Below are positions 10,805-22,249 of a stretch of DNA of 64,000 nt, piece after piece. Source of the DNA: Aphrophora alni (taxonomy: Eukaryota; Arthropoda; Insecta; Hemiptera; Aphrophoridae). The stretch spans positions 82,112,890 through 82,176,889 of the forward strand of contig OY740774.1 in NCBI GenBank assembly GCA_963513935.1. Direction: 5' to 3'. The position numbers were made by a program, and so were the translations under genes. Every line of letters starts with the position of its first letter. Within the stretch, counting starts at the first letter, position 1. The notes beneath the pieces are model-generated. The model searched no databases and was not told the DNA's origin. It was given only the letters and a program-made list of their open reading frames with translations.

Positions 10805-10990
10805 GTGTAACTCAAATAACACATTCTGTATCTCAAAATCCACTTTTAAAATAAGTGCAAAAAACTTTCAATCCCCACTTTACAAGAGTTTGATTCATTC
10901 TCAACAAACTTTTCGGAGGTGAAGTTTTTACTTAGAAAATCAATGCGGGGAAAATTGGTTTGTTATGTTTGTAGCAACTCGTTTTAGTTA
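10805..10990 (-). repeat. Dispersed repeat family G, copy 2
   Basis: Reverse complement matches 5030-5180: AACAAACCAATTTTCCCCGCATTGATTTT, GAAAAGTTTGTTGAGAATG, TTTTGAGATACAGAATG. It lies just upstream, on the minus strand, of the family C copy. Confidence 0.6.
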
Positions 10991-11465
10991 ATATTAATGA
11001 GTCCAAGTGTGACAAGTTGACCACAATACCTGTAGTGATGATACTGGAAAACTTCGATTGTAAGGATTGCTAAACTGTTTAGAAATGAAAATTCCATTGG
11101 TGATTTTCGTAGATGGACCAATGAGTATCAAGAACGATTGTTACTTGTAACAACTAGAGATGATTACTTGGTCATTGTAAAGTAGATTTGTTACAAATTT
11201 AGTGTTTGCTGTGGAGAATTGTATTTTTATTATTTGGTGATTACAGTTTCTGCAAGTGTTGCTCACTTCGAATTAACGTTACACAGTTAGCTATATTTTG
11301 AAAATGGTTTATAGTTCTCAACATTTAATGACGACTTGAAGTAATTCTTTTATAGGTTTCCTCCTCTTGTAGAAAGATATTGAAGACTTCATTTTTTTAT
11401 TTGGGGATTTTTCGGATATGTTGTTACTATTTTTAAATATATTGTACGCTTTAATTTGTTTACTA
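10991..11465. other. Unannotated AT-rich sequence
   Basis: No feature recognised. The minus-strand ORF at 11318-11521 is lysine-rich because of poly-A/T and is not convincing. Confidence 0.5.
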
Positions 11466-11660
11466 ATTATTTTAACTTTTAAATGTTGTTTCTGCACGTT
11501 GGTACACCTGCAAGGGCTCACTATAGTGAGTATGGGTGTGGAAATCCCGAAGGACCCCAGATGGACCTACACCATCTTTCATGTAGTCTTGGGTTAGATC
11601 CCATTTTTTCGTCTCTTCCAATCAGGCCTCTATTGACAAACTATTGTACCTTTGCAACAA
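11466..11660 (+). repeat. Dispersed repeat family C, 3' part
   Basis: Matches the 3' half of the 22-kb copies: CTGCACGTTGGTACACCTGCAAGGG, GAGTATGGGTGTGGAAATCCCGAA, AGATGGACCTACACC, TCATGTAGTCTTGGGTTAGATCCC. The short ORFs at 11483-11671 and 22797-23000 both run through this block and look alike only because the repeat is shared. The block could once have been coding, but no protein family is recognised. Confidence 0.6.
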
Positions 11661-12389
11661 TGACACTTTAGTATAGTTTTCGAGAACTAGAGGTATATAT
11701 TTTATGTTTTCTTTTTTTTTTAATCACGTCAGGGCAGATAAGAAAAAGAATTCGTAAAAAGAGACCTGATCGGAAAGTTAAAAGAATGGGATCTGAGCCA
11801 AGACTATGCAACAATAAGCTGTAGCCTAGATTCAGCTATACACCCCTCTGGATTAACGTTACAGTTCTCAAAATAGGTGAGCTCTTGCAGCTCCTGTCTT
11901 TTAAATTTTAATTTTATGAAAATTGTTTGAAAATGATGACTCCACTGCAATCTACAGGAGTACCCTTTTACCCTTTGTGTGAATTTTTGTGCGTGTGTGT
12001 GTATGTGTTTGTGTAGTTGTGTGTATTCTTTACCAATAGTTCATATTTAATTTCACATATTTTTAAAAATTTGTATATCAGATTATTAAATTTTGGACAG
12101 TGCTGTTTTAGTTGAAGTAAGAAGATTTGAATTATTATTAGTACATTTTTTGTTTGTATTTTTATTTTAGTGAGAGTTTTTTTGATTATATTTAGAGAGA
12201 AATTTTGATTATACAGTTAAGTAAATATTTATAAGGAGAGAGAGAAGTGTCAGGGAGTTTGTAAATGTGTGGTTGTTTTCAATAAATAAATTATATTTGG
12301 ATTCAAAAACATGTTCGCTAAATGGGAGTATATATAAAAAAAAAACGAAAATTCATTTATATATCAGCGCAGTATTTTCTGACAGTATT
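11661..12389. other. Spacer with a weak family J match and a GT-rich tract
   Basis: About 11730-11890 weakly matches family J (CGTCAGGGCAGATAAGAAAAAGAATTCG). A degenerate GT-rich tract lies at about 11975-12030. The remainder is AT-rich and unrecognised. Confidence 0.4.
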
Positions 12390-12560
12390 CATCGATTGAT
12401 GCTACCTTGGGCAGGAAGAGAAGAGGGATGTGTCGCCATTCTAAACACTCGGCAACTCGAGTGCTTAACGATCCTGAGGGAGGTTAATACGTGACACAAA
12501 TTAAGGAACAGAACTTGAGTGTATGTTAGGTACCCAGGAATCAGGGAAATGGGCATTTGT
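12390..12560 (-). repeat. Dispersed repeat family A, inverted copy
   Basis: The reverse complement reads GTTCCTTAATTTGTGTCACGTATTAACCTCCCTCAGGATCGTTAAGCACTCGAGTTGCCGAGTGTTTAGAATGGCGACACATCCC, closely following 8590-8725 and 46503-46690. The ORFs on both strands across this segment are by-products of the repeat. Confidence 0.75.
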
Positions 12561-13113
12561 AGGGTCTTGGCATTTGGGGTAAGGTTGAGACTTGAATAAT
12601 CAATACACTTGTGGTTCTGTGAATTGTAAACCCTCTCTTTTGATGTTATAACACAGCAATATATCTGTCTTGTAAACACAATGTCTAGTGCAGGGTTTTA
12701 CACAGTGGTATACATCAGTTCAATAAGTAACTGCCAATAATACTAGAGGTAATGTACACGTGAACATAATATCATTCACAGGAAGAAATAATAAAAGTTA
12801 TATTCTTCACAATACTCAATATGAACCTGTGGTCCCATCTACAACGAACCAGTTATAGTTCTCTACTATTTTCCAATAGTCCTTTTAGCTATTTTTATTC
12901 TTACATTGCCGAGGAGTGACTTGTTGCAGCTTGTTCCCCAGACCCTTGGAAATATAGAAGTTACACTTTTCCTAGACTGGTCTGGACTCAATTACCACTA
13001 CCAAATTTACAGAGCCCAGAAACCCAGACTCAATGGAATCCACCTTTTCACTTTTAAACCTTCCAGTTATTGTATCTTTACAAGTTAACCGACTAGCTCC
13101 AAATATTTTGCCC

Positions 13114-13117
<4 letters not shown>
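12561..13117. other. Unannotated sequence
   Basis: Somewhat less AT-rich than its surroundings at 12900-13080, but no protein or RNA family was recognised there on either strand. Confidence 0.45.

Positions 13118-13152
<35 letters not shown>
13118..13152. repeat. Poly-T tract (35 T)
   Basis: Uninterrupted run of 35 T. It could be the tail of a minus-strand retroposed sequence, but no matching body or target duplication was identified. Confidence 0.95.
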
Positions 13153-14739
13153 CAAAATATCAAAGAATCTTATAATTTATCTGCAGTTTATTTTGAAAGT
13201 ATTTCTACAACTAAAATGACGTATGAGTTTTGGTAATGCATACTTTTAATAAGTGTTTTAGCTTCAGTGAATTTAATAATTACTAAATTTCTGCTATTAT
13301 TAGGTTCAATCAGTATACCAGTCAATGTACACAATGATTTTCCCTTCCGCTTTCAGCAACTTCTACTTTCGGCACCTAAACTGACGACCTATTCACATCC
13401 CTCATCTGCCCTCTCTTCCCATTCTTTCGATTTAACTTTCTCTCGGTATACACAATCAAAAAGTAACTTCATTTTAACTTTACAATCAAAGCTTTATAAC
13501 AACTAAAACAAAACGTTACACCACAACTCTAAATAAATTGCTGCAAACAATACAATAAACGTAACAAATTGTGAAGCTCTATAAAATGAAGTTAATGTTT
13601 TCACCCTTTGATCGTCAAACACACGCCTTCTCGTTCCCTCTTAAGATGTAGAGAAAGTTATGAGTGAAGAAGGGGTTTAAAATCGATGTTAAGTTTTTTT
13701 GTAAAAATAATTATTTTGAGTCTCAAATCTTTGTATTAACTTTCTTACCCACCCATCTCTACAAACCAAAAACTATGTACATAAATGTGTGGATGCTAAA
13801 ATGATCTCTTTTGCAGTTGTCAGTTATAAGGTGAAATTAAACACTGAACCCGACTTATATTTTAGGATTTTTATTTAATTTTACATATTTATATATTTAA
13901 AGATGTTCTAAATGTACTTCCCTTGTGTTATAAGCTTGTTCCATGCGTAAATTGAGTTTTATTGAAATTCAGGATTGTTCCTGGGTTTTGGAAAATATTC
14001 ATGAACTGTAATTTTATTTTACTTTAAATTTAGTAAAAAATTGCGATTTGAAAATTAACCTTAACAAATGTTTTCGTTTAGTTGTTACAGGCTACATTGC
14101 AGAAACATTTGTTGATACCGAATTTTGAAAAAAAAACAACTTTTTTTTTTTAATTTTGATCTTTTCTCAACTTATTACACATTTTTATTTCTTAAACAAA
14201 ATATTTAAGATATGTGTAGAGATGAGACCAAAATTAGTAAAAGTTAGTACATTTTATCATTATCAGTTTTTGTGAGCTAAATCTTAAAATCTATACATGT
14301 TCAAGAAAAATATATACATTGATATTGCAACTTTTCATTTGCCAACATGTCATTTTAAAACTATTCCGGCGATATTACTATTTACTTTGTTGAAAAATCA
14401 ATCTCTACAATTTTATCCCGTGTATGTAAAATACTATATTTGTAGAAAAATATTCCAGAATGTATTTTTTGTTCTCGTTTCATCGTGGTATATAAGGGGA
14501 ATATTTTTTGACATCATTCATCAACTTCTTTCTTGAACTTGTGTGTAAAATTCTCGATTCTCACAGTAAAATATTTAACACTTTTTTTTGTAATTTCGAT
14601 ATTTTAATTTATTGTATATTTTTAATTCACATCAATTGCGCTTTGTAAATGTTAACATACTATATATTTGTAACATTCATTTCAGAAAGTTGTTTTACTA
14701 GTGGTTTGAAGACGAAAACACCACAAAATAGAGATGAAT
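13153..14739. other. Unannotated AT-rich sequence
   Basis: About 1.6 kb without recognised repeats or genes. The small plus-strand ORFs at 13267-13506 and 14297-14536 show neither conserved motifs nor codon bias. Confidence 0.45.
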
Positions 14740-14910
14740 CAAGGATCACAAAATATTCTAGTAGCGTCAGGGTCAGAAAAGAACAAGATTCGGTCAAGAA
14801 TTACGTGATAAAAAAGTAGGAAGGATCTAATCAAGACTAAATTAAAAACCGTGTACATTCAGTAATGGTTCTTCGGGATTGCCACGCTCTTACTCACTAT
14901 AAATGTTCCT
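14740..14910 (+). repeat. Dispersed repeat family J, copy 2
   Basis: GCGTCAGGGTCAGAAAAGAACAAGA matches 9907-9931 with few changes, and AGGATCTAATCAAGACTAAATTA...CTTACTCACTATAAATG follows in the same order as in copy 1. Confidence 0.5.
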
Positions 14911-14961
14911 TTAAGCTGAATTTTGTAAATAAAATGATCTGTGCACATGTTATGGTCTTGA

Positions 14962-14994
14962 AATTGTCTGTATTATGTCATAATACAGACAATT
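14962..14994. repeat. Perfect 16-bp inverted repeat, 1-nt loop
   Basis: AATTGTCTGTATTATG, a single T, then its exact reverse complement. It is a near-complete 33-bp palindrome. No promoter or gene is adjacent that would suggest a regulatory role. Confidence 0.9.
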
Positions 14995-15329
14995 ATGCCC
15001 ATAGACACAATTCGAAATTTATTATAAAAATAAAATTTAACCCGTACTCGAGAAACATAAGATGGACTTAAAATAAAACAATTACGATTAACGTTTTAAA
15101 CCTGACGTGAAGGGAGGGGGGATCCAATAAGAAAGCTGTCATTGTGAAAGGGGATTTAAAATAAATGAAAGTATTAGAAATGTATTGATTTGTTCTTATA
15201 TAGAGAGAGGATATCAGTGGATTGTAAAACGCGTAGGATGTGTACAACCACTTTAGAATAAAATAATGTTACACATAAGTAAAATACATTAATAATTAAT
15301 ACTACAGTACTTGTTAATTAACTAATACA
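14995..15329. other. Unannotated AT-rich sequence
   Basis: No recognised feature. Confidence 0.5.
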
Positions 15330-15430
15330 TCTTGTACTTATTACTTTTATTATTAGTATATTAAAAATGTAAATACATTAATAATAAATCTAAATATTAG
15401 TGATTACTTACTGGTCATATAATAAAAATT
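15330..15430 (+). repeat. Dispersed repeat family C, 5' fragment
   Basis: ATAAATCTAAATATTAGTGATTACTTACTGGTCATATAATAAAAATTAGCAA matches the first ~60 bp of the 22-kb copies. The rest of the element is missing. Confidence 0.6.
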
Positions 15431-16084
15431 AGCAAAGATATTTATTAGCTTCCATATTCATTAAATTAAGCCTATAATCATTGTTACACTAACTTATTAA
15501 CGACACAATCTATCATAACTATTAAAGAAACGCTTTTAAACAACTGGAGAATGTCTATCTGGGCTACAAAAATTCCAAAGTAACATATCCTTCTGGCTCC
15601 CTTCCTCTCTATACGTTAAAGAAAATTGAAACGAAGATAAAAAATCACACCCCCAATAGCTTATCTATTAGCCACTCTAGAATCAATCGTTGCACACGCA
15701 TACGCCAAATGCCTTATTGTAGTGAGGATGTCTTTCGGTGTGCTATACTGAAACACAATACTCTCTTAATAAACATCATTGATACGCTTTAACAGTTGCA
15801 AAACTTCTCAATTTAAAATGTACAGACGTTGATTTTACTTTCTTTATAGAAATTATTCCTTTAATTAGCCTAGTTTAATTTTTAAGTAGCATAATCTTAA
15901 ACGAATGACGATTTATGAACAATGCATTTTATTTAGAAATGTTATTGCTCTAAATAAATAAAAAAATTCAAACGTCTGAATTTGTTTGAATTTATCAATG
16001 TATCTAAAAGAATCCATATTGTTATATTAATGATTCTGCTAATTAGGTGTATGGTTTTAAAACTGCCACTATTAAAATAGAGGT
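15431..16084. other. Unannotated AT-rich sequence
   Basis: No recognised feature. Confidence 0.5.
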
Positions 16085-16330
16085 GAATTTCATATGTTTC
16101 TGGTATGATGACGCAACGTGTAGCGTGGGCTGTTCAGTTGTTGAGAATTGTAAAAGGAGAGTGAAGTGCCCCGGAACTCGTCTTAAGTCCCGTTAATGTG
16201 TATAGTTTATTTAATGAAATGAAGTTTCCTAATCATTAAATCGGGCGAAGTTTTCGGTAAATGGCGTTCCCAAGGTTCGCGGGAAAGCCTAAATATACGT
16301 CTTAACGATTTAAATGGACGAGATACAAAT
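16085..16330 (+). repeat. GC-richer repeat K, copy 1
   Basis: A GC-richer block whose core (AGTTTTCGGTAAATGGCGTTCCCAAGG then CGCGGGAAAGCCTAA, about 16248-16292) resembles 19166-19210. It also contains an arthropod initiator-like TTCAGTTG near 16133. An LTR or promoter-derived repeat is possible. No ORF, splice donor or TATA box was convincing. Confidence 0.35.
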
Positions 16331-16999
16331 AGGCCTACTGATTATGACCATCCATCTCAACTGAGAGTTGTGTTCGGTTACTTTAATAGTTAGAATATAA
16401 TTCTTCCAAATGAGTTTATTACAGTAACGAGTTGGTTGCTTAGAATGGGTTTGGTTTTAAGATAATATTTGAGTTACGACCTGTTAGAGTTAGTACAACC
16501 GCGTTTCCCTTCATTAAGCAAATTATAGCTATGCGTAACCCTGGGTATAAAATGGTGATATTTCTCTCAACAACATAAAAAATGTATCACAAAATATATT
16601 CATAATTATTTTCATATAATGTTTTTAAAACAATGTCAAAACATTGCACAAACTTCCCTACTCGTCTATCCCAAAAACCAATCACAAACTAATCATCGCC
16701 AAACATCGGTAGTTGTAAATCAAAAAGTGAAAATGAATCACGGACGTTGTCTTGAGAAACAAATTATATATTTAAATAAGACCCTAAAATGCTTAGTGAG
16801 TTAAAATGAGCATATAACGATGGGGATCAAGGCTCATTTTAATTTTAGCCGGTTATTGCTGAACCGAAATATTTTTTAACTTACGATTTTCACGCGAGTT
16901 TGGGTGATTAATCTTCACTAAAATTCGAACCAAATCGCTAGAGCTGATTTTGAGAAAATAAAAATTGTATAACAACCCTATTACCGATTGTTTTTTTTT
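16331..16999. other. Unannotated AT-rich sequence
   Basis: No recognised feature. The small ORF at 16619-16804 lacks any motif. Confidence 0.5.
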
Positions 17000-17290
17000 A
17001 CCCATAGCTTACAAATCGAATTTTTTGAGAGATGGCTGTCGATATATTTGATTTTGGTCATTAGCCGTGTACACTTGCGCAAAATTCTATAAAACACGTT
17101 ATATCCGATTTTGAAAAAAAAATGTAGTTTTGTATTTTTACTTATGACAGCTACCAAAATTACTTAAGTTATAAAAATTATCAAAATATACCCACATACC
17201 AAATTTGAATTCTGTCCAAGCGCTTGGATTGTTAGACACTACACTACGACAGACGCAAAATAGACGTAAAAACTTCTTATTCAGACGACC
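17000..17290 (+). repeat. Dispersed repeat family E, copy
   Basis: Shares a common arthropod-repeat layout with 45740-46080, 50490-50830 and (minus) 56040-56350: GAGAGATGGCTG, TTTTGGTC, TCCGATTTTGAA..., 'CAAATTTGAATTCTGTCC', then a GACAGACG-type run. It does not encode anything. Confidence 0.45.
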
Positions 17291-18224
17291 CCAAAATGGA
17301 TAACGGTATGCTAGAGTTTTACAAATAAACTAATCAATACACATTTTTAGCCTGGAGTTAGGTCTTTTTGTCTGCGTTTCTTATAGAAATTATTTATTTA
17401 CACCTGTTGTCCATTTGAACAGGGACACCATTGCGACCTCTGAAAATACAAGATTTACAGCACTTTTAAATGAGGTACTTTACTTACTTTTTTAGTGACC
17501 ACTAAAATTATGAAATTAGAATTTCGAAATTTCGTAAATATTAATATGACGGTCAATTTTATAACTTCTTATGAAACTTCCTATATTTAATGGTGTTTTA
17601 GGATACACAACATTTTAAGACTTTTTATTCTTGTCATAATGCTTCTAGTTTAAGAGCTAGAGCCCTCTCATTTTGAAAAATTGAATGCATTCTTCACGTT
17701 AAAGCGTCGTTTTATAATTGAATTTAACAACTAAAAGGATTATTGTATCGACAAATAAAACAATAACATACTACGTGTAACCAGGTATATTGTTAACTTG
17801 TTATTATTAGAACTTTCTTACTGAAAGTAGACGAAGCAAATACATTAAATGTTTATGTTGGTAACACTTTCAAACGAAAATTCAGAGTTGTTAGGTTGGT
17901 AATGGGATGTTGACATTAATGTAAAGTTGGGAAAATGTTGCAACGGAATTAATCTTCAAACACCCTTCGGCACTAAATAATGTAAGTGCTTGAGATCCTC
18001 TGCAAGAATAATATTAACATTCTGAGCAAGTTGGACGACAAACAAACATTTTATTCTTTGTACAGATATGACGCGATTTTTTTGACGTTTTCATTTTCTT
18101 TTATAATTTAGAGAAAGTTATGATAAGGATAAGAAATTTAAATTAAGTTTTTTTTCTGTATATATTCATCTACATATATCTTGAGCTGAAAAAAAAGTGG
18201 TGGGATGATAATGTTTGTCTTTTT
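17291..18224. other. Unannotated AT-rich sequence
   Basis: No recognised feature. Confidence 0.5.
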
Positions 18225-18720
18225 TACAGTGCTCAATATCCCAGAGTTCTCTGATCAAATTTATGATGAGCATTTTTTGGGTATATTTCGAAATGTTTAA
18301 ATATTCGATGACTGAAAAAATAACCTATAAAGTATTTATTTTTTTATTATTTCTCCCTGTAATGATGTTTTTGTGCTAGTGTACAGTAGCTGAGCTATTA
18401 TTTACATATTACCAGGTTTTTATTTTCTATTTTAAGTAACCCGAAAAAATCCCAAGTTGCATTTACCTTTTCCATTTCACCCTGTAATTGTGTTTTGTTC
18501 TATTATTATTTTTCTAGTATGGTTTTAATATTCCAAAGTTTTTATTTCCCATTTTTTATCATCTTATAAAGGGATTCACTTTTATTATTTCTCCTTGTTT
18601 GCTAATTTGTTTAACTAGCTGTAGTGTCATTTAAATTTTGGCAATATTTGAAGGTTTTATTTTTCCATTTTAGATAATTTAAAAATAACCCTTAAAGAAT
18701 TTAGTTTTTATTGTGTTTTA
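18225..18720. repeat. Diverged tandem repeat, ~120-150-bp units
   Basis: Three to four imperfect repeats of a T-rich unit. Recurring landmarks are TATTTCTCCYTGTAATGATGTTTT / TTTCACCCTGTAATTGTGTTTT / TATTTCTCCTTGTTTGC, followed by GTTTTTATTTTCTATTTTAAG / GTTTTTATTTCCCATTTTTTATC / GTTTTATTTTTCCATTTTAGAT and then an AACCC-A-AAA block. The units are too diverged to give a precise period by eye. Confidence 0.6.
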
Positions 18721-18959
18721 AATGTTAGTTTTTAAACATAAATAAAAAAAAACTGTTTGGTTTTTAAACCAAATTAATTTCTACTGCTAATAATAGTTTT
18801 TTAAAAATAATAAAAACAAATATAACTAAAAATAAGCCTAATAAAAATGTATGAAATGCCTATATTTGACTTTCTCATACTAAATCAAGCAAAGTGCGAC
18901 GCTTTACGTGGAACTCACTCCTACACATAGAAGTTGGCATTTCGGTTGAGTATAGATGA
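18721..18959. other. Unannotated AT-rich sequence
   Basis: No recognised feature. Confidence 0.5.
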
Positions 18960-19250
18960 ATCCTCAGTCGCGCCTTTACCAGTACAATCTTGATGCACGG
19001 CTAACAGCGATCCCCAATACTTCGGCAATTGAGATTGGAGTGGATCAACCTGATGAGAGAGATGGAGAGAAAAGTGTGTTGACCGGAACAGTGAGACTGG
19101 ACCAGTATCGAATCCTGGGAATAACTTAGGTGATTTAATTCACCAGATTTTACTACATTTCTATGTCGGTTTCGGTTATTGGCGTTCTCGTGATTATCGG
19201 GAAAGTCTAATAATGTTTCGTACCGAGGAAATATGGGTGAGTTTTTAGAC
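18960..19250 (+). repeat. GC-richer repeat K, copy 2
   Basis: GGTTTCGGTTATTGGCGTTCTCGTGATTATCGGGAAAGTCTAAT (about 19168-19211) matches the core of 16085-16330, and a GTGAGACTGGACC...GAATCCTGGGAATAA block precedes it. A minus-strand 83-codon ORF (19001-19252) crosses it but shows no domain. Treated as a repeat fragment. Confidence 0.35.
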
Positions 19251-20559
19251 ACACCCTTGATAACCCTTATTACAAGTAGAGTTGTGTAGTTATTTTTATA
19301 ATTGGAAACTCAGTCTTCACAAATATACTTGATTATAATAATTAAGAGATGATTATATAGAGCAGTGGTTGGGTTAAGAGGATTTTAGATGTAGCGAATG
19401 GTTGAACATGTTTTCTGTAGTTAACTCTATCATGGATTACCTCAATTTCGGAATAAATTATTTAGTTTCAATCCCAAGCAACCATAATGAGTTCCAAAAG
19501 TTTAAACAAAACTAACCAAAACAATGTAATATCCAATTAGATGTTGACAACATTAGTCTATTTACACAGTAGAGCCTAGAATGGTTTTACAATGATTTTA
19601 GTATTAAATTAACTACCATTAAAACCATTCCCCATTTCCCACTTTGTAAATATAGTAACTGGATATTTAACCTAAAAATCATAGCTAAGGAATCGTTTTA
19701 ATAATCTTAAAATTAATACGTTAACCTTAACGGTGTTTGGGAAAAGTGTTTAAAGAAATGTTATATAAAACCTGATCCTAAGAATTATAATACTTCTAAA
19801 CTGAGAAAGACAGTACGAATAAAAAGATCTGACAACACCGCATCCTGCGTAGAACAATGCTGTTTTTAATGAGGATTTTATTCCATTGTGAGATTTAATG
19901 AAAGAAGTTTTCTATCTACCCTCCAAGAACGGCTGGATATGACAAAATTTTAATTATGAAAAGCTCAATAACGGGTGAATTATGTTTAAGAAAATTTATA
20001 ATATATTCCCCCAAGGAGACCACAAAACTGTTCACAGAATCTATTCGTTAGAGTAATTTGACACAATTCTTTAAATATTGAGTATGGATTATATTAACGA
20101 TTTAGAAATAGCAATATCGCTTCGATTTTTCTCAAATTTATTCTTGGTACGGTTTAATGAAAAATTGTTAGTTTCGAAACGGTGACACATTATCCATTTA
20201 AAAAGCAGTGTTTAGGCGTTTATTGATCACTCAAACATGGTATGAGGTCGAACAGAAGCTCATTTTGTATAAGTTTTAAATATGTATCCAACGATACTAA
20301 AACCTTTTATTAATTGTTAAAAAACAAAACCTTAAAATCAAATCAAATTTAATAACAATAACTCAAGTAATCGTAATTTTGTATTTTATTCATATTTAAA
20401 TTGTAATAATTTTCTTAAATTCGTTATTTAAGATTTGTTTAAATTTTGGAGCACTCGCCATAGCCCCAAAATAACCTACTTATACCTCAGAGATTAAAAT
20501 AATAATACCTTTATTACTAAATCTGTCATAACTATAGTTAATACAGATCAATATCGAAG
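19251..20559. other. Unannotated AT-rich sequence
   Basis: About 1.3 kb with no recognised gene, transposon or structured element. Confidence 0.45.
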
Positions 20560-21050
20560 CTAGGCTGCTTACAACTGTTGTTCCAAATACCGTTCTCCAG
20601 CCATATTACAAGACCTACACCTTTTAATCATAGACTCTTTCACTCGAGCAAACCGATTGACCTCATCTTGTTTGGTTACAACAGCGGAAGCAACATGGTC
20701 ACCTATTCCTCTACAGGGGTGCTGTACACTAACTCTTTTATTACACCCTAAAAGAAAGTGTCCAGTGGGTTAGGAGGAGGACATAAGACGGGTTCACCAC
20801 TACCCCAATTTAAAACTGGTCGTAAACTGTATCTAAGTGATTCCTTACAATATTTCCAAAATAAGCCGTTGGACTATCATGCTTGTGCCACAAATTAGCT
20901 CTGGTTTCTAAAGTGACATGCTCTAAGATTTCCGGAAGATTGTTTTTGAAAACAAGATAAGTTAGGTGCATTTAGTCGATTTAGCAGAATATAGGGCCCA
21001 ATTACTTGGTTACTGAGGATGCAAGCCCCCAAACACTCAGTGGAAAGATG
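20560..21050 (-). pseudogene. Decayed mariner-like (DDE) transposase, C-terminal part
   Basis: Conceptual translation of the minus strand, switching frames, gives the ordered landmarks of insect Tc1/mariner-type transposases that carry an N-terminal DUF4817/HTH domain. In order these are VIGPYIL-NRLNAP, then NLPEILEHVTLETRANLW, an HKHD segment where the family has a histidine-aspartate catalytic region, a GN-VRNHLDTVYDQF segment, WGSGEPV where the family has WIGRGGPV, NPLDTFF for NPLDFFLWG, and an IKELVYSTPVE-like segment. Several frameshifts and stops interrupt it, so it is inactive. The matching N-terminal domain is not adjacent; a domain of that type stands alone at 56972-57256. The less AT-rich composition agrees with former coding DNA. 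Confidence 0.75.
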
Positions 21051-21420
21051 TCCTGGTGGTTATTTGTGTTTATTGTAAATTGAAAAGCAAACTAAAAGGC
21101 GAATGATATAATAAGCCACTTTGATAATAAAACTTGGTAAAGAAATTACTTTTTCAGTTTTTTGAAAATAACTCGTTTTATCATTTGAGCTACAGTAAAA
21201 ATAGAAAACACATTTAGTTTGTCATTCAATATGAAAAAGTTTAGTCTGTTTTCAAGATATTCGGCCGCCATTTGGAAAAAATACAAAACAATGCAGTTGT
21301 TTTTGTTACGTTGATGAAAAGTCACGTAAAATTATGTGTAGAAAATTTGAACTTGATATAATTTATTTCCAAAAATATATTAGTTTTTGCAGAAAACACA
21401 AAATGTCGGATAGAAAAACA
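21051..21420. repeat. Fragment related to the palindromic P family
   Basis: About 21120-21420 contains themes of P1/P2: AAAATAACTCGTTTTATC, CAAGATATTCGGCCGCCATTTGG next to AAAATACAAAACAA, and TTTTTGCAGAAAACACAAAATGTCGG. No partner arm or TTAA-bounded ends were found, so it is a truncated relative at best. Confidence 0.35.
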
Positions 21421-22249
21421 ACTAAGCTTATTTCAAACAAATAAATGCTCGCCTGTATTTACTTCAACAGTGAATCCACTAAAGATTCCGACAAGAATTC
21501 TGAAACAATCTGTAGAAGCAAACTTATGCGATTACCAAACAATTGTTTTATAAAATTCATTAAATACTTAAAATAAATTTAAATGTCTCCCACTTAAACC
21601 TATAGACACCCACAATAATTCATATAATTTACCAAAGTTAAAATACTCCCTTTAAAAAAAACATTGAACTATTTGAATTTGTAATTTATTCCGAAATGGT
21701 TTTATCTTTAAACGATTATTTGAAATAAACAGGTAGCTGATTGAACAAAAAATGTACTAAAAACTGAAACGATTTTTTAACTATTTCTAATTTAGGTCTC
21801 GGAATAAAAAATAAAAAAAAGACTTATGAAGTTTCGAAAATAACATTTATATATCAGTAACCAATATTTAGATGTATTGTTAAGTAATATTTATCATTGA
21901 TATATTTTAGTAGTGTAACATTATTTCATTCGACATTACCCTACGTCCTACGTGTTATAAAATTGACAAGTTGTTACTGTGTTTCCCGAAATATAGAAAG
22001 TATTATAAATGTAGTCTTTTATTATTACTAAGGCGAAGCAGGATCACAATGTGTGGCTAACTGCAAGTATTTATCTGCAATCCCTTACCACAGGATCAAT
22101 GTGACCAAGTGAGACTTAAACACTGTAAATTTTTATCTTTTGTGTAGTTTCTTATTCACTTTCTCCATTTATGTACAACAGCATCGATTTGTGGATTTAA
22201 AAAGGCACAGGATGAAACAAGGCTACTACCGAAACAATTTATTATATAA
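21421..22249. other. Unannotated AT-rich sequence
   Basis: Includes a short inverse match to the start of family C at about 21858-21880 (AGTAACCAATATTTAGATGTATTG). Nothing else was recognised. Confidence 0.45.

Noticed and set aside
19001..19252. 83-codon minus-strand ORF as a gene
   Set aside because: It lies in repeat K, has no recognisable domain and no flanking splice sites. Length alone is weak evidence.
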